Shown here piece after piece: positions 26,114 through 36,624 of a stretch of 64,000 nt of DNA. Under the pieces are notes generated by a model, which was not told the origin of the DNA, made no database searches, and saw only the letters and a list, made by a program, of their open reading frames with translations. This stretch comes from Buttiauxella agrestis ATCC 33320 (GTDB taxonomy: Bacteria > Pseudomonadota > Gammaproteobacteria > Enterobacterales > Enterobacteriaceae), in the NCBI RefSeq assembly GCF_000735355.1, contig NZ_JMPI01000030.1:1-64000 (forward strand). The letters run 5' to 3'. Positions within the stretch are counted from its first letter, which is position 1. Every line of letters begins with the position of its first letter. The position numbers and the translations under genes were made by a program.

Positions 26114-27328
26114 TTACCAATTCCACAAAGTGCCATCTTCAAGGCGGGCCACCGGCAGATACGCAGGTTCGTAGGGGTATTTCGCGGCCAGTTTTTCATC
26201 GAACTCAATGCCAATACCGGGTTTATCACCGGGGTGCATGAATCCATTATCAAACGTCCAGTTATGCGGGAATACTTCCAGCATTTGCTCGGAGTAGCCC
26301 ATGTATTCTTGCACGCCAAAGTTCGGCACCCAGAGGTCAAAATGCAGCGCGGCGGCCATACAAACTGGAGACAGGTCGGACGGGCCGTGTGAGCCGGTTC
26401 GCACCTGGTATAACGAGGCGAAATCCGCAATGCGGCGCATGCCGGTGATGCCACCCGCGTGAGTAATCGTGGTGCGGATATAGTCGATTAGCTGCTCTTC
26501 GATAAGCTGTTTGCAATCCCAGATGCTATTAAAGACTTCGCCGACGGCAATCGGGGTTACGGTGTGCTGGCGAATCAGACGGAAGCATTCCTGGTTTTCG
26601 GCAGGCGTCGGGTCTTCCATCCAGAACAGGCGGTGATCCTCGATGCTTTTACCAAAACGCGCGGCTTCGATTGGCGTCAGACGATGGTGCATGTCGTGTA
26701 GCAAATGTTCGTCGAAGCCAAACTTATTGCGCACGGCCTCGAATAATTTGGGGGTGAAATCGAGATATTTTTCCGTTGACCATAACTGCTCCTCGGGCCA
26801 GTCACCTTTGGTTGCGGGTTCGTACGCCAGCCCTTTGCCTTTTGCCATACCGTAGGTGGTTTTCATGCCCGGCACGCCGCACTGCACACGTATCGCTTTA
26901 AAACCCTGCTCTTTATGCCGGGCGTAGTCTTCCAGCACATCATCAATGGAATGACCGGTGGTGTGGCAGTAAACCATCACGCCTTCGCGGGAGGCTCCGC
27001 CCAACAATTGATACAGCGGCATGTTGGCGGCTTTCGCTTTAATGTCCCACAACGCGACGTCGACCGCAGAAATCGCCGACATCGTCACCGGCCCACGGCG
27101 CCAGTAAGCACCTTTGTAGAAGAACTGCCAGATATCTTCGATACGGTGCGCATCACGCCCCACCAGTTGCGGGCAAACGTGGTCTTTCAGATACGACGCA
27201 ACCGACAATTCGCGGCCATTTAAGGTGGCATCGCCCAGTCCGGTGATCCCATCGTCTGTCGTAATTTTCAGCGTGACAAAGTTCCGTCCAGGACACGTCA
27301 CAAACACTTCTGCTTTTACAATTTTCAT
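26114..27328 (-). CDS. rspA: RspA, mannonate dehydratase-family protein
   Basis: 404 residues, enolase superfamily. Metal and catalytic residues appear in [11 protein letters not shown] (Asp and His, about 210-220), FWMEDPTP (Glu) and AVGEVFNS (Glu), followed by [10 protein letters not shown]. Family members dehydrate D-mannonate or D-gluconate, some slowly. It is first in the rspA-rspB unit. A dyad with the ACTACC element lies about 65-85 bases upstream. Confidence 0.95.
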   Translation of the reverse strand: MKIVKAEVFVTCPGRNFVTLKITTDDGITGLGDATLNGRELSVASYLKDHVCPQLVGRDAHRIEDIWQFFYKGAYWRRGPVTMSAISAVDVALWDIKAKAANMPLYQLLGGASREGVMVYCHTTGHSIDDVLEDYARHKEQGFKAIRVQCGVPGMKTTYGMAKGKGLAYEPATKGDWPEEQLWSTEKYLDFTPKLFEAVRNKFGFDEHLLHDMHHRLTPIEAARFGKSIEDHRLFWMEDPTPAENQECFRLIRQHTVTPIAVGEVFNSIWDCKQLIEEQLIDYIRTTITHAGGITGMRRIADFASLYQVRTGSHGPSDLSPVCMAAALHFDLWVPNFGVQEYMGYSEQMLEVFPHNWTFDNGFMHPGDKPGIGIEFDEKLAAKYPYEPAYLPVARLEDGTLWNW

Positions 27329-27392
27329 TCAGGTTCCCTTACTACACATCAGATAATGGGTGTTCAATGAGTGTGAAATTAACCCTCAAAAT

Positions 27393-27414
27393 ACTACCAT
27401 ACAAGTATGTAGAT
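27393..27414. promoter_or_regulatory. Dyad upstream of rspA, candidate RspR operator
   Basis: ACTAC-CATACAAGTATG-TAGAT contains the perfect 12-bp palindrome CATACAAGTATG (27398-27409) flanked by CTAC and GTAG-like ends. It shares ACTACC with the dyad before ydfI. Assignment to RspR is inference from the neighbourhood. Confidence 0.5.
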
Positions 27415-27519
27415 CGAATTTTGACGGACTGAGTCACAATTATTTTGTGACTCTTGCAAGGGGTTACATCAGAGGAGTTAAGGGAAGTGAATGAATTTTA
27501 GAGAAAAAAGAGGAATTAA

Positions 27520-27846
27520 TCAGGCCCGGCCCCAGCCAGCGACGATAATCAACATGCCGCAGAAGGCAACAGATGCTCCTATCCAGTCGTAGGCACTTAA
27601 TTTGATGCCATCAACCACACGTAACCATAACAACGCGGTCACGACATAAACGCCACCGTAAGCGGCATACACACGCCCACTGGCTGCCGGGTGGAGCGTC
27701 AACAACCAGACGAACATCGCCAGTGATAATGCTGCCGGAAATAGCAGGAATGCAGAGCCTTCGCGCTTTAACCACAGCCAGGGTAAAAAGCAGCCAATGA
27801 TTTCGGCCAGAGCCGTTGCAAAAAATAACAAGGTTGTTTTGATCAT
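27520..27846 (-). CDS. ynfA: YnfA family membrane protein (UPF0060)
   Basis: 108 residues from MIKTTLLFF, the length of E. coli YnfA; a ten-codon upstream extension is not supported. Four predicted helices (about 5-25, 31-51, 60-80, 85-105), like a small-multidrug-resistance fold. YnfA has been linked to drug efflux in Shigella and E. coli. It is divergent from ynfB. Confidence 0.93.
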   Translation of the reverse strand: MIKTTLLFFATALAEIIGCFLPWLWLKREGSAFLLFPAALSLAMFVWLLTLHPAASGRVYAAYGGVYVVTALLWLRVVDGIKLSAYDWIGASVAFCGMLIIVAGWGRA

Positions 27847-27949
27847 ATTGAACGTTGTCTGGGATAATGAGGTCAAATGTGCACCATCTGGTACGCATTG
27901 CGCACCGTGGTATATTTATAAGCTGCAAAATACTCTAAAGGAAACCGCA

Positions 27950-28297
27950 ATGAACACAATCCTTCGCAAATATCTGTCGGTGGCTATGCCGCTGGCATTA
28001 TTGCTGAGTGCGTTTGCGTTTGTCCAACCCGCGAATGCTCAGACCAATAAACTGATTATCGAGTCGGGTGACAATGCGCAAACTCGCCAAGATGCGGCGA
28101 TGGACAAAGAGCAATGGAATGACACACGCTCTCTGCGCCAGAAAGTTAACAAACGCGCCGAAAAAGAATGGGACAAAACCGACGTCGCTTTTGATGCCCA
28201 GGACAATTGCCAGAAAAGCGCTAACGTCAACGCTTATTGGGAACCCAATACCCTGCGTTGCCTTGACCGCCGCACCGGTCGCGTTGTCGCTCCGTAA
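27950..28297 (+). CDS. ynfB: YnfB, periplasmic protein of the UPF0482 (DUF1283) family
   Basis: 115 residues from the ATG behind AAAGGAA. Signal peptide 1-30 (ends ANA|QTNK). The mature part is charged, with a Lys/Arg/Glu-rich helix around 60-85 and a cysteine pair (DNCQKS and LRCLDR) likely to form a disulfide. Function unknown. It lies upstream of speG as in E. coli. Confidence 0.92.
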   Translation: MNTILRKYLSVAMPLALLLSAFAFVQPANAQTNKLIIESGDNAQTRQDAAMDKEQWNDTRSLRQKVNKRAEKEWDKTDVAFDAQDNCQKSANVNAYWEPNTLRCLDRRTGRVVAP

Positions 28298-28359
28298 CTG
28301 CACGACGTTAATCAATAAGGCTTCTTAAGAGAAGCCTTATGTCTTTGAAAGGAATTCAA

Positions 28360-28917
28360 ATGAGCCAGGAACTCCCCATTAAACTTCGCCCGCTTGAGCG
28401 TGAAGATCTGCGTTTCGTTCACCAGCTTGATAACAATGCCAGCGTGATGCGCTATTGGTTTGAAGAGCCTTACGAGGCATTTGTCGAGCTGTCGGATCTT
28501 TATGACAAACATATTCACGATCAGAGCGAGCGTCGTTTTGTCATCGAATGTAATGGCGAAAAAGCAGGCCTGGTGGAACTGGTCGAAATCAACCATGTTC
28601 ATCGCCGTGCCGAATTCCAGATAATCATCTCGCCTGATTATCAGGGCAAAGGCCTGGCATCACGTGCCGCAAAGCTTGCGATGGATTACGGATTTATGGT
28701 GCTCAATCTGTACAAGCTGTATTTGATTGTTGATAAAGAGAATGAAAAAGCCGTGCACATCTATAAGAAGCTCGGCTTTATGGTGGAAGGTGAGTTAATC
28801 CACGAGTTCTTTATCAATGGAGAATATCGCAACACAATTCGGATGTGCATTTTCCAGCATCAATATCTGGCGGGGCACAAAACTGCGGGCAATATTTTAA
28901 AACCGACTGCGCAGTAA
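28360..28917 (+). CDS. speG: Spermidine N1-acetyltransferase SpeG
   Basis: 185 residues from the ATG behind AAAGGA; an in-frame ATG 21 bases earlier is not used. GNAT fold with the acetyl-CoA loop in [14 protein letters not shown] (about 89-102) and the catalytic Tyr near [11 protein letters not shown]. The conserved Glu-rich polyamine sites (ERED, YEAF) are present. It acetylates spermidine and spermine to limit polyamine excess. In E. coli ynfC and the ynfEFGH genes follow; here ydgJ does. Confidence 0.96.
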   Translation: MSQELPIKLRPLEREDLRFVHQLDNNASVMRYWFEEPYEAFVELSDLYDKHIHDQSERRFVIECNGEKAGLVELVEINHVHRRAEFQIIISPDYQGKGLASRAAKLAMDYGFMVLNLYKLYLIVDKENEKAVHIYKKLGFMVEGELIHEFFINGEYRNTIRMCIFQHQYLAGHKTAGNILKPTAQ

Positions 28918-28922
28918 CCGAA

Positions 28923-28958
28923 ACCCTGGCCCCCTGAAAGTGAGCGTGGTGCCAGGGT
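28923..28958. terminator. Shared hairpin between convergent speG and ydgJ
   Basis: ACCCTGGC and GCCAGGGT arms (8 bp) around a 20-nt loop, in the 51-base gap between converging genes. T tracts are weak. Confidence 0.5.
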
Positions 28959-28968
28959 CTGGCGGCGG

Positions 28969-30009
28969 TTACGCCAGGTTCAGTGTCGCGCGATGTTTCG
29001 CGGATTCCATGCCCAGCTCAATCATTTCCATTACCTGAATGGCCTGCGCGGCAGGAACCGGGTTCTCACCGTGGCCCGTGAGTGCATCACGAATCCCCGC
29101 GTAGTAAGCCGGATAATTACCCGGCACGGTCAGCAACGTCTGCTCCGCCATCACCTCGCCCTGCGCCAGCGTTAACACGCCGTCGCGCATATCGTAACCC
29201 CAGTCTTCCTGCGGTAAACGCTCGCCCGCTTTCAGGCGATCTTCCTGTGGGTCGAGGCCATATTTGATGTAACTGCCACGCGCGCCATGCACGATGTAGC
29301 GTGCTGTTTCTGCTGCCGCCAGCAAAGTGCCGTGCAGCACAACGCGACGCTGCGGATACGCCAGCACCGCATGGAAGTAGTCCGTCGCCTGAGCGCCTGG
29401 GCGCAGTTGGCCTAAATCCACCGTCAGGCTGACAGGCAGTCCAAAAAGATTCAGCGCCTGGTCAATAAGATGTGGGCCTAAGTCATACCAAATCCCGCTC
29501 CCAACGCCCGCCTGCTCGCGCCAGCGGTTACGTACCTGCGGACGATAGCGGTCAAAATGAGATTCAAAATAGGCCACTTCACCCAGCGTACCGTCAGCCA
29601 GCAGCGCTTTCACGGTTAAGAAATCGCTGTCCCAACGGCGGTTGTGGAAGACAGAAAGCAATAAGCCACAGCTTTTCGCCAGTGCATCCAGTTCACGTGC
29701 TTGTGACAACGTCACGGTAAAGGGTTTATCGACAACGACATGTTTACCGGCTTCAAGCGCTGCTTTTGCCAGCGGGAAGTGGGTGTCGTTTGGGGTGGGA
29801 ATGACGATTAAGTCGATATTTGGATCATTAAACAGATGATGAGGATCAGAGACTACCGGCATGTTTGGCCAGTCAGCATGAACTTTCGTGGCATCGCTGC
29901 TGGAAACACCGGCCAGAACCATGCCTGGTGTACCGACAATTAATGGCGCATGAAAAGTCTTACTGGCGTAACCGTAACCGATTAATCCGACACGAATGTT
30001 ATCACTCAT
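28969..30009 (-). CDS. ydgJ: Gfo/Idh/MocA-family oxidoreductase YdgJ
   Basis: 346 residues. The N-terminal Rossmann domain has VGLIGYGYASKTFHAPLI (about 7-24) and the family Glu/Asp-Lys-Pro motif in VVDKPFTVT (about 92-100). The C-terminal domain contains the expected GIWYDLGPHLID block. A probable NAD(P)-dependent sugar or polyol dehydrogenase whose substrate is unknown. In E. coli it lies next to blr and cnu, and cnu follows here too. Confidence 0.93.
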   Translation of the reverse strand: MSDNIRVGLIGYGYASKTFHAPLIVGTPGMVLAGVSSSDATKVHADWPNMPVVSDPHHLFNDPNIDLIVIPTPNDTHFPLAKAALEAGKHVVVDKPFTVTLSQARELDALAKSCGLLLSVFHNRRWDSDFLTVKALLADGTLGEVAYFESHFDRYRPQVRNRWREQAGVGSGIWYDLGPHLIDQALNLFGLPVSLTVDLGQLRPGAQATDYFHAVLAYPQRRVVLHGTLLAAAETARYIVHGARGSYIKYGLDPQEDRLKAGERLPQEDWGYDMRDGVLTLAQGEVMAEQTLLTVPGNYPAYYAGIRDALTGHGENPVPAAQAIQVMEMIELGMESAKHRATLNLA

Positions 30010-30144
30010 TTGCTTTCCTCATAATTTTGGACGACCTATTTGACACCATCCCTGTAATTGTAACAACAGGTAATTATATTGTTGCGAGCTAGTTGCACAC
30101 TTACCAAACACCAGACAATTCGCGGGTGTCAGGAGGGTCAGGTG

Positions 30145-30204
30145 ATGGCGTATGTGATGATGAAAACTCCTAAAAAGTCAATATCACGCTTTCTCCTGCA
30201 ATAA
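30145..30204 (+). CDS. Possible 19-residue small protein between ydgJ and cnu
   Basis: ATG at 30145 lies eight bases after a strong AGGAGG. The frame reads MAYVMMKTPKKSISRFLLQ and stops at TAA. It sits where E. coli has the small gene blr but does not resemble Blr, which has a membrane helix. The ribosome site is far better than chance would require, so a leader peptide or small protein for the cnu-ydgK unit is possible. No homologue is recognised. Confidence 0.3.
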   Translation: MAYVMMKTPKKSISRFLLQ

Positions 30205-30289
30205 AAACATGTATTTCCGTTTATTATTCATGCAAGTCAGAATCACCGCGTACCGCTTATTTTCTCTTTTGTATGGATAACCGCCTCTC

Positions 30290-30505
30290 ATGACCGCTCT
30301 AGATTATTTAATGAAATTTCGCAAAATCAGCTCATCCGAAAGCCTGGAAAAACTCTTCGACCATCTTAATTACACTCTGACCGATAATAATGAATTGATG
30401 AATATGTATCGTGCTGCCGATCATCGTCGGGCTGAATTGGTTTCCGGTGGACGGCTGTTTGATTTAGGTTGTGTGCCAAAATCCGTCTGGCGATATGTGC
30501 TGTAG
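30290..30505 (+). CDS. cnu: OriC-binding nucleoid protein Cnu (YdgT), Hha family
   Basis: 71 residues, near-identical in pattern to E. coli Cnu (MTxxDYLxKFRKISS, [21 protein letters not shown]). A small Hha/YmoA-type partner of H-NS and StpA that tunes silencing of horizontally acquired genes and binds near oriC. It is upstream of ydgK as in E. coli. Confidence 0.96.
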   Translation: MTALDYLMKFRKISSSESLEKLFDHLNYTLTDNNELMNMYRAADHRRAELVSGGRLFDLGCVPKSVWRYVL

Positions 30506-30599
30506 CGCAGCTTGCGGTAGCAAAGCGTTAAAAAAACCTTATAATCCTCCCGCCTTATGAATCTCATAAGGAAAGTCTTATTCTTTTTCGGGAGGTAAC

Positions 30600-31052
30600 A
30601 TGACGACAACGCAATTTCCTGGGCGATCACCCCGCATTGCAGGCTGGCTTCTTGCCCCTCTCGCCTGGCTTCTGATGACCTTACTCAGCAGCAGTATTGC
30701 CCTCGCCATTTATCTTATGATGCTCATCTCCCCAGAAAGCCATCGACTTATGAGCGCGCAAGGCCCCAAAATGGTGATGTTTTGGTACACCTCGATTGCC
30801 TGCGCAATTGCCATGTGGGGTTATACCGTGTGGTTGACTATCGCCTTCTTTAAACGTCGTAAGAATGTGGTCCGTCATTATATTCTTTGGTTATTGCTGT
30901 CGGTGTTGTTAGCGGTTAAAGCCTTCGCGTTTTCCCCAGTGAGTGACGATCTGGCATTACGTCAGCTGATGTTCCCGCTGTTAGCTGCGGCTTTGTTGGT
31001 CCCGTACCTCAAGCGTTCGCAACGCGTGAAGCAGACATTTATCAACCCGTAG
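30600..31052 (+). CDS. ydgK: YdgK, DUF2569 membrane protein
   Basis: 150 residues with four hydrophobic helices (about 17-42, 58-80, 92-112, 118-138) and the GWLLAPLAWL start typical of DUF2569. Preceded by GGGAGG at good spacing. In E. coli it is immediately upstream of rsx; function unknown. Confidence 0.92.
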   Translation: MTTTQFPGRSPRIAGWLLAPLAWLLMTLLSSSIALAIYLMMLISPESHRLMSAQGPKMVMFWYTSIACAIAMWGYTVWLTIAFFKRRKNVVRHYILWLLLSVLLAVKAFAFSPVSDDLALRQLMFPLLAAALLVPYLKRSQRVKQTFINP

Positions 31053-31141
31053 TTTCGCCGTAATAACCCTATAAACGCCCAGTTGTCGTCATCGGTCGGT
31101 TAGACGATAATAGGCGGCTTTTTTTGTTTCAGGTCTCATTC

Positions 31142-31723
31142 ATGACAGATTATTTGCTGCTCTTTGTTGGTACGGTACTGGTTAATAACTTCGTATTAGT
31201 GAAGTTTCTTGGCCTGTGTCCGTTTATGGGAGTTTCCAAAAAATTGGAAACGGCCATCGGCATGGGGCTGGCGACCACTTTTGTCCTCACCCTGGCGTCT
31301 ATTTGTGCGTGGCTGGTCAACGAGTTGATCCTTATTCCTCTTGACCTCGTCTATTTGCGCACACTGGCGTTTATTCTGGTTATTGCCGTCGTTGTGCAAT
31401 TTACCGAAATGGTGGTGCGCAAAACCAGCCCGGCGCTCTATCGCCTGCTGGGTATCTTTTTACCGCTAATCACCACTAACTGTGCGGTGCTGGGCGTCGC
31501 GTTGTTGAACATCAATCTCGGCCATAACTTCCTGCAATCAGCCCTTTATGGTTTTTCTGCCGCCGTGGGTTTCTCGCTGGTGATGGTGTTGTTTGCGGCT
31601 ATTCGCGAACGTTTAGCGGTTGCCGACGTGCCCGCGCCATTTCGTGGCAATGCCATCGCGCTTATTACCGCCGGTTTGATGTCTCTGGCCTTTATGGGCT
31701 TTAGCGGGTTGGTGAAGTTCTGA
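31142..31723 (+). CDS. rsxA: Electron transport complex subunit RsxA (RnfA)
   Basis: 193 residues from [10 protein letters not shown]; an in-frame TTG 18 bases earlier is not used. Six transmembrane helices, with NCAVLGVAL in the family core. It is an integral subunit of the Rsx/Rnf complex, which in E. coli reduces the SoxR [2Fe-2S] cluster and switches off the superoxide response. RnfA/RnfE subunits coordinate a membrane iron-sulfur cluster; the Cys residues in FLGLCPF and TTNCAV fit that. It abuts rsxB by one base. Confidence 0.97.
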   Translation: MTDYLLLFVGTVLVNNFVLVKFLGLCPFMGVSKKLETAIGMGLATTFVLTLASICAWLVNELILIPLDLVYLRTLAFILVIAVVVQFTEMVVRKTSPALYRLLGIFLPLITTNCAVLGVALLNINLGHNFLQSALYGFSAAVGFSLVMVLFAAIRERLAVADVPAPFRGNAIALITAGLMSLAFMGFSGLVKF

Positions 31724-32301
31724 TGAGTACGATTTGGATTGCTGTTATTGCGCTGGGTCTGTTGGGTCTGGTCTTCGGGCTGATCCTCGGGTATGCCTCG
31801 CGTCGTTTTCGCGTCGAAGAAGACCCGATTGTCGATAAAATTGACGAACTGTTACCCCAGAGTCAATGCGGGCAATGCGGTTATCCAGGCTGCCGCCCTT
31901 ATGCGGAAGCTGTGGGTAATCAGGGTGCAAAAATCAACTTGTGCGCACCTGGCGGTGAAGCCGTGATGCACAAAATTGCGACCTTACTTAACGTGGATCC
32001 CCAGCCCATTGAAGGCGATGCTCAGGCATTGGAACCCGTTCGCATGTTAGCCGTTATCGACGAACCGAATTGTATTGGCTGCACCAAGTGCATTCAGGCC
32101 TGCCCGGTGGATGCCATTGTCGGTGCCACTCGCGCCATGCATACCGTAATTAGTGACCTTTGCACCGGATGCAATTTATGTGTCGACCCATGCCCAACTC
32201 GCTGTATTGAGCTGCGCCCGGTCGAAACCACCACAGAAAGCTGGAAGTGGGATCTGCAAACCATCCCGGTTAGACTCATTCCGGTGGAGCAAAATGCTTA
32301 A
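31723..32301 (+). CDS. rsxB: Electron transport complex ferredoxin subunit RsxB (RnfB)
   Basis: 192 residues. N-terminal membrane anchor (about 4-26). The four-cysteine motif CGQCGYPGC plus a later Cys in NLCAPGG binds one [4Fe-4S]; two ferredoxin motifs, [12 protein letters not shown] (about 114-125) and [12 protein letters not shown] (about 144-155), bind two more. It passes electrons within the Rsx complex. It overlaps rsxA by one base and ends just before the rsxC ATG. Confidence 0.97.
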   Translation: MSTIWIAVIALGLLGLVFGLILGYASRRFRVEEDPIVDKIDELLPQSQCGQCGYPGCRPYAEAVGNQGAKINLCAPGGEAVMHKIATLLNVDPQPIEGDAQALEPVRMLAVIDEPNCIGCTKCIQACPVDAIVGATRAMHTVISDLCTGCNLCVDPCPTRCIELRPVETTTESWKWDLQTIPVRLIPVEQNA

Positions 32302-34255
32302 GTTATTTACCCGTTTCAAAAAAGACAAAATCTGGGATTTCGATGGTGGCATTCATCCACCAGAAATGAAAACTCAGTCAAACGGCACGCCGCTGCGCCA
32401 GGTTCCTTTGCCACAAAAGCTGGTTATTCCGTTGAAGCAGCACATTGGTGCTGAAGGTGAACTGTGCGTGAAAGCCGGCGATTATGTGCTGCGTGGTCAA
32501 CCTTTGACTCGTGGGCGTGGTCGCATGTTACCCGTTCATGCTCCCACTTCCGGAACCATCACCGCCATTGCGCCCCACTCGACCGCCCATCCTTCTGCAT
32601 TGGCTGAGCTGAGTGTGATTATTGAAGCCGATGGCGAAGATACCTGGATTGAACGTGACGGCTGGCATGATTATGCGTCGCATAGCCGTGAAGAATTAAT
32701 TGCGCGTATTCATCAATTTGGTGTTGCCGGTCTGGGCGGAGCAGGCTTCCCGACCGGAAACAAATTGCTCGGTGGTGGCGATAAAATCGACACGCTGATC
32801 ATCAATGCCGCGGAATGCGAGCCTTACATTACCGCCGATGACCGCCTGATGCAGGATTGCGCGGCGCAAATCATCGACGGCGTACGTATTCTTACGCATA
32901 TTTTGCAGCCAAAGCGCGTGTTAATTGGCATTGAAGATAACAAGCCGCAGGCCATTTCGATGATGCGTGCGGTGCTTTGCAATACGCACGGTATCGAGTT
33001 GCGGGTGATCCCAACCAAATATCCGTCTGGTGGCGCAAAGCAACTCACTCAAATTCTTACCGGGAAACAAGTTCCACAAGGTGGCCGCTCGTCTGATATT
33101 GGCGTGCTGATGCAAAACGTCGGCACCGCTTTTGCCGTGAAACGCGCCGTTATGGATGGAGAACCGTTAACCGAGCGTGTGGTGACGTTAACCGGCGGTG
33201 CCGTTCAGCAACCGGGAAATGTCTGGGCGCGTCTGGGAACGCCAGTCCGCCATCTGTTGGATTTTGCCGGATTCCGTCCGGGTCATGATCAGCAAGTGAT
33301 TATGGGCGGGCCGTTAATGGGCTTTAGCCTGCCGTGGCTGGATGTTCCTGTCGTCAAAATTACCAACTGTTTGCTGGCACCTTCCACTCTCGAAATGGGT
33401 GAGCAACAAGAAGAACAGAGCTGCATTCGTTGCAGCGCCTGCGCTGATTCCTGCCCGGCAGATCTTTTGCCACAGCAACTCTACTGGTTTAGCCGTGGGC
33501 AACAGCACGATAAAGCGCAGGCCCATAATCTCAAAGATTGCATCGAATGCGGGGCTTGCGCCTACGTTTGCCCAAGCAATATTCCGCTGGTGCAATATTT
33601 CCGTCAGGAAAAAGCCGAGATACGTGAAATCGAGCTGGAAGCCAAACGCACCGCTGAAGCCAAAGAGCGCTTTGAAGCGCGCCAGGCGCGGCTCGAACGC
33701 GAAAAAGCCGCTCGCCTTGAGCGCCATAAACAAGCAGCCGTTCAACCTACAGCTAAAGATAATGATGCCATTCAGGCCGCTCTCGCCCGGGTGAAAAGCA
33801 AGAATGCGCAAGGCAATGAGCCGATTGTTATCAAAGCCGGAACCTTGCCGGACAACCAGCAAGTGATTGCCGCCCGCGAAGCGCGTAAAGCGCAGGCGCG
33901 CGCTCGTCAGGTTGAGAAAGAAGCGCAAGAAATTCCAGCAGAAACCGGTGTTGTTGATCCGCGTAAAGCCGCGGTCGAAGCAGCGATTGCCCGAGCGAAA
34001 GCACGCAAAGCGGCACAAGCAAACGAAGCAGCAACAGCCCCGGTCGAAGTGGCTAAAGCCGAAACGGTTGATCCGCGCAAAGCGGCGGTCGAAGCCGCCA
34101 TTGCCCGAGCGAAAGCCCGTAAAGCCGCGAAGGCCGAACAACAATCTGAAGAAACACCTGCCGAAGAACAAGATCCGCGTAAAGCCGCCGTTGCCGCGGC
34201 AATTGCTCGTGTCCAGGCACGAAAAGCAGCGCAACAAATGGCATCAGAGGAATAA
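32294..34255 (+). CDS. rsxC: Electron transport complex subunit RsxC (RnfC)
   Basis: 653 residues from MLKLFTRF, overlapping rsxB by eight bases; a longer in-frame extension lies inside rsxB. NADH/FMN-binding domain with [12 protein letters not shown] (about 150) and an SLBB-like domain. Two [4Fe-4S] motifs follow: [12 protein letters not shown] and [12 protein letters not shown]. The C-terminal third is an Ala/Lys/Arg-rich helical tail with three copies of a unit starting DPRKAAV. E. coli RsxC is about 740 residues, so this one has a shorter repeat tail. Confidence 0.96.
   Translation: MLKLFTRFKKDKIWDFDGGIHPPEMKTQSNGTPLRQVPLPQKLVIPLKQHIGAEGELCVKAGDYVLRGQPLTRGRGRMLPVHAPTSGTITAIAPHSTAHPSALAELSVIIEADGEDTWIERDGWHDYASHSREELIARIHQFGVAGLGGAGFPTGNKLLGGGDKIDTLIINAAECEPYITADDRLMQDCAAQIIDGVRILTHILQPKRVLIGIEDNKPQAISMMRAVLCNTHGIELRVIPTKYPSGGAKQLTQILTGKQVPQGGRSSDIGVLMQNVGTAFAVKRAVMDGEPLTERVVTLTGGAVQQPGNVWARLGTPVRHLLDFAGFRPGHDQQVIMGGPLMGFSLPWLDVPVVKITNCLLAPSTLEMGEQQEEQSCIRCSACADSCPADLLPQQLYWFSRGQQHDKAQAHNLKDCIECGACAYVCPSNIPLVQYFRQEKAEIREIELEAKRTAEAKERFEARQARLEREKAARLERHKQAAVQPTAKDNDAIQAALARVKSKNAQGNEPIVIKAGTLPDNQQVIAAREARKAQARARQVEKEAQEIPAETGVVDPRKAAVEAAIARAKARKAAQANEAATAPVEVAKAETVDPRKAAVEAAIARAKARKAAKAEQQSEETPAEEQDPRKAAVAAAIARVQARKAAQQMASEE
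33957..34228 (+). repeat. Three-copy coding repeat in the rsxC tail
   Basis: Units starting GATCCGCG(T/C)AAAGC at 33957, 34070 and 34171 encode [19 protein letters not shown]-like segments separated by variable linkers. Repeats of this kind change number between strains by recombination. Confidence 0.8.
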
Positions 34256-35305
34256 ATGGTTTTTAAGATAGCAAGCTCCCCTTATACCCATAACCAACGC
34301 AGCACATCGCGAATTATGCTGCTGGTGACTTATGCCACTTTGCCAGGAATGGCAATGCTGTGGTACTGGTTTGGCTGGGGCAGTCTGGTGCAAATCGCAT
34401 TAGGTATTTTGACGGCTGTCGCCGCTGAACTGCTGGTGCTCAAACTGCGTAAGCAGCCGCTACGGATCCTGGGCGATAATTCTGCCGCGCTTACCGGCCT
34501 GTTACTTGGCATCAGTATTCCCCCGTTTGCTCCTTGGTGGATGGTCATCCTCGGCACGGTGTTCGCCGTGATTATCGCGAAACAATTATATGGCGGCCTG
34601 GGGCACAACCCGTTTAACCCGGCAATGGTCGGTTATGTGGTGTTGTTGATTGCCTTCCCGGTGCAAATGACATCCTGGTTGCCACCGCATACGCTTGCCG
34701 CAACGGTACCTGGTTTTGCCGACTCGCTGCACGTAATATTTTCTGGCACGACGGCGGCTGGCGATACCATGTCGCAGTTGCGGATGGGTATAGATGGTAT
34801 AAGTCAAGCCACCCCGCTCGACACGTTTAAAACCGGATTACGCGCCGGGCATTCCGCCACCGACCTGTTGCAAGAGCCGATTTATACCGGCGTGCTGGCG
34901 GGAATTGGTTGGCAGTGGGTGAATCTCGCATTCCTTGTAGGCGGGCTGTTCTTACTGGTGAAAGGTGCCATTCGCTGGCATATTCCGGTCAGTTTTCTTC
35001 TGGCGCTGGCGGTGTGTTCCACCCTGGGCTGGATGTTTGCTCCGGAAAAATGTGCATCACCGCTGATCCATCTGTTCTCTGGCGCAACGATGCTGGGTGC
35101 ATTCTTTATTCTCACCGACCCCGTTACCGCCTCGACAACCAATCGTGGGCGTCTGATTTTCGGCGCGCTGGCCGGTTTGCTGGTCTGGCTGATTCGCACC
35201 TACGGCGGTTATCCTGATGGCGTCGCGTTTGCTGTTCTGCTGGCTAACATCACCGTGCCGTTGATTGATTACTACACCCGCCCTCGTGCTTACGGGCATC
35301 GCTAA
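34256..35305 (+). CDS. rsxD: Electron transport complex subunit RsxD (RnfD)
   Basis: 349 residues, starting on the base after the rsxC stop. About nine membrane helices. The covalent FMN attachment motif SQAT is at 183-186, fitting the Thr187 flavinylation site known in RnfD proteins. Conserved [14 protein letters not shown] lies at about 115-128. It works with RsxG in flavin electron transfer and ion translocation. Confidence 0.97.
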   Translation: MVFKIASSPYTHNQRSTSRIMLLVTYATLPGMAMLWYWFGWGSLVQIALGILTAVAAELLVLKLRKQPLRILGDNSAALTGLLLGISIPPFAPWWMVILGTVFAVIIAKQLYGGLGHNPFNPAMVGYVVLLIAFPVQMTSWLPPHTLAATVPGFADSLHVIFSGTTAAGDTMSQLRMGIDGISQATPLDTFKTGLRAGHSATDLLQEPIYTGVLAGIGWQWVNLAFLVGGLFLLVKGAIRWHIPVSFLLALAVCSTLGWMFAPEKCASPLIHLFSGATMLGAFFILTDPVTASTTNRGRLIFGALAGLLVWLIRTYGGYPDGVAFAVLLANITVPLIDYYTRPRAYGHR

Positions 35306-35314
35306 GGATTCGTC

Positions 35315-35941
35315 ATGCTGAAAACAATGCAAAAACATGGCGTGACTCTGGCGCTGTTTGCCGCGCTGGCAACAGGACTTACCGCAGTCGTTAACGCGCT
35401 GACCAAAGGCACCATCGAACAACAAGCCGTTGCTCAACAGAAGGTGTTGTTCGATCAGGTGATTTCATCCGATAGTTACGACAACAATATTCAGGCCAGT
35501 TGCGTGGTGGTGAACAATTCGCCATTAGGCAAAGGCGATCGCGAAATCTATGTTGCGCGTAAAGGTTCGCAGCCGGTAGCCGTGGTCATGGAAGCGACTG
35601 CACCCGATGGCTATTCTGGCGCTATTCAGTTGCTGGTCGCTGCGGATTTTAACGGCAAAGTATTGGGCTCACGAGTGACCGAACACCATGAAACACCGGG
35701 CCTGGGTGACAAAATCGAAACGCGCCTGAGCGACTGGATTACCCATTTTGCGGGTAAAACCATTCAGGGTAATGATGACCCGAGCTGGGCGGTGAAGAAA
35801 GACGGCGGTCAGTTTGATCAGTTTACCGGCGCGACGATTACCCCGCGCGCAGTTGTCAATGCGGTTAAACGTGCGGGATTGTTCGCAAAAACATTACCCT
35901 CTCAAGTAGATAATTTACCTGTTTGTGGAGCACAACCATGA
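35315..35941 (+). CDS. rsxG: Electron transport complex subunit RsxG (RnfG)
   Basis: 208 residues. One N-terminal membrane helix (about 9-28), then a periplasmic FMN domain. The flavinylation motif TGAT sits at 171-174 with Thr174 as the attachment site. Conserved [12 protein letters not shown] lies at about 124-135. It overlaps the rsxE start by four bases. Confidence 0.97.
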   Translation: MLKTMQKHGVTLALFAALATGLTAVVNALTKGTIEQQAVAQQKVLFDQVISSDSYDNNIQASCVVVNNSPLGKGDREIYVARKGSQPVAVVMEATAPDGYSGAIQLLVAADFNGKVLGSRVTEHHETPGLGDKIETRLSDWITHFAGKTIQGNDDPSWAVKKDGGQFDQFTGATITPRAVVNAVKRAGLFAKTLPSQVDNLPVCGAQP

Positions 35942-36624
35942 GCGAAGTAAAAGATATTGTCGTTCAGGGGCTATGGAAAAATAACTCCGCGCTGGTGCAG
36001 TTACTGGGCCTGTGCCCGCTGCTGGCGGTAACATCCACAGCCACCAACGCCCTGGGACTTGGCCTTGCCACCACATTGGTATTAGTGCTAACCAACAGCG
36101 CGGTTTCAGCACTCCGACGCTGGGTTCCTGCTGAAATTCGTATACCGATTTACGTGATGATTATCGCGTCGGTGGTCAGTACCGTACAGATGTTGATCAA
36201 TGCTTACGCCTACGGTTTGTATCAGTCGCTGGGGATTTTTATTCCTCTGATTGTGACCAACTGCATTGTGATTGGCCGCGCCGAAGCTTTTGCCGCTAAA
36301 AGTAGCGTACCGCTTGCCGCTCTCGATGGGTTTGCCATCGGCATGGGGGCTACCAGCGCGATGTTTGTTCTCGGCTCGCTGCGTGAAATTATTGGCAACG
36401 GTACGCTGTTTGATGGGGCTGATGCGCTGTTAGGCAACTGGGCAAAAGTGCTGCGTATTGAAGTGTTCCATACCGATACGCCGTTCCTGCTGGCCATGCT
36501 GCCGCCAGGGGCATTTATTGGTTTGGGTTTGATGCTTGCTGTTAAATATCTTATTGATGAAAGAATGAAAACGCGCCGCGCAGCGAAAGCTGTCGCCACG
36601 GAAGGACATCCAGAGAAAGCGTAA
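35938..36624 (+). CDS. rsxE: Electron transport complex subunit RsxE (RnfE)
   Basis: 228 residues from [11 protein letters not shown], in ATGA overlap with rsxG. Six helices, homologous to RsxA ([24 protein letters not shown]). It is the last Rsx membrane subunit and overlaps the nth start by one base, so the DNA-repair gene is in the same operon as in E. coli. Confidence 0.97.
   Translation: MSEVKDIVVQGLWKNNSALVQLLGLCPLLAVTSTATNALGLGLATTLVLVLTNSAVSALRRWVPAEIRIPIYVMIIASVVSTVQMLINAYAYGLYQSLGIFIPLIVTNCIVIGRAEAFAAKSSVPLAALDGFAIGMGATSAMFVLGSLREIIGNGTLFDGADALLGNWAKVLRIEVFHTDTPFLLAMLPPGAFIGLGLMLAVKYLIDERMKTRRAAKAVATEGHPEKA

Noticed and set aside
33957-34228. CRISPR-like repeat array
   Set aside because: The repeats are in frame within rsxC, unequal in spacing and coding for helical units.
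33314-34237. 307-codon minus-strand frame opposite rsxC
   Set aside because: Mirror of the Ala/Lys/Arg-rich rsxC repeats; Phe/Arg/Gly-rich translation is a compositional artefact.
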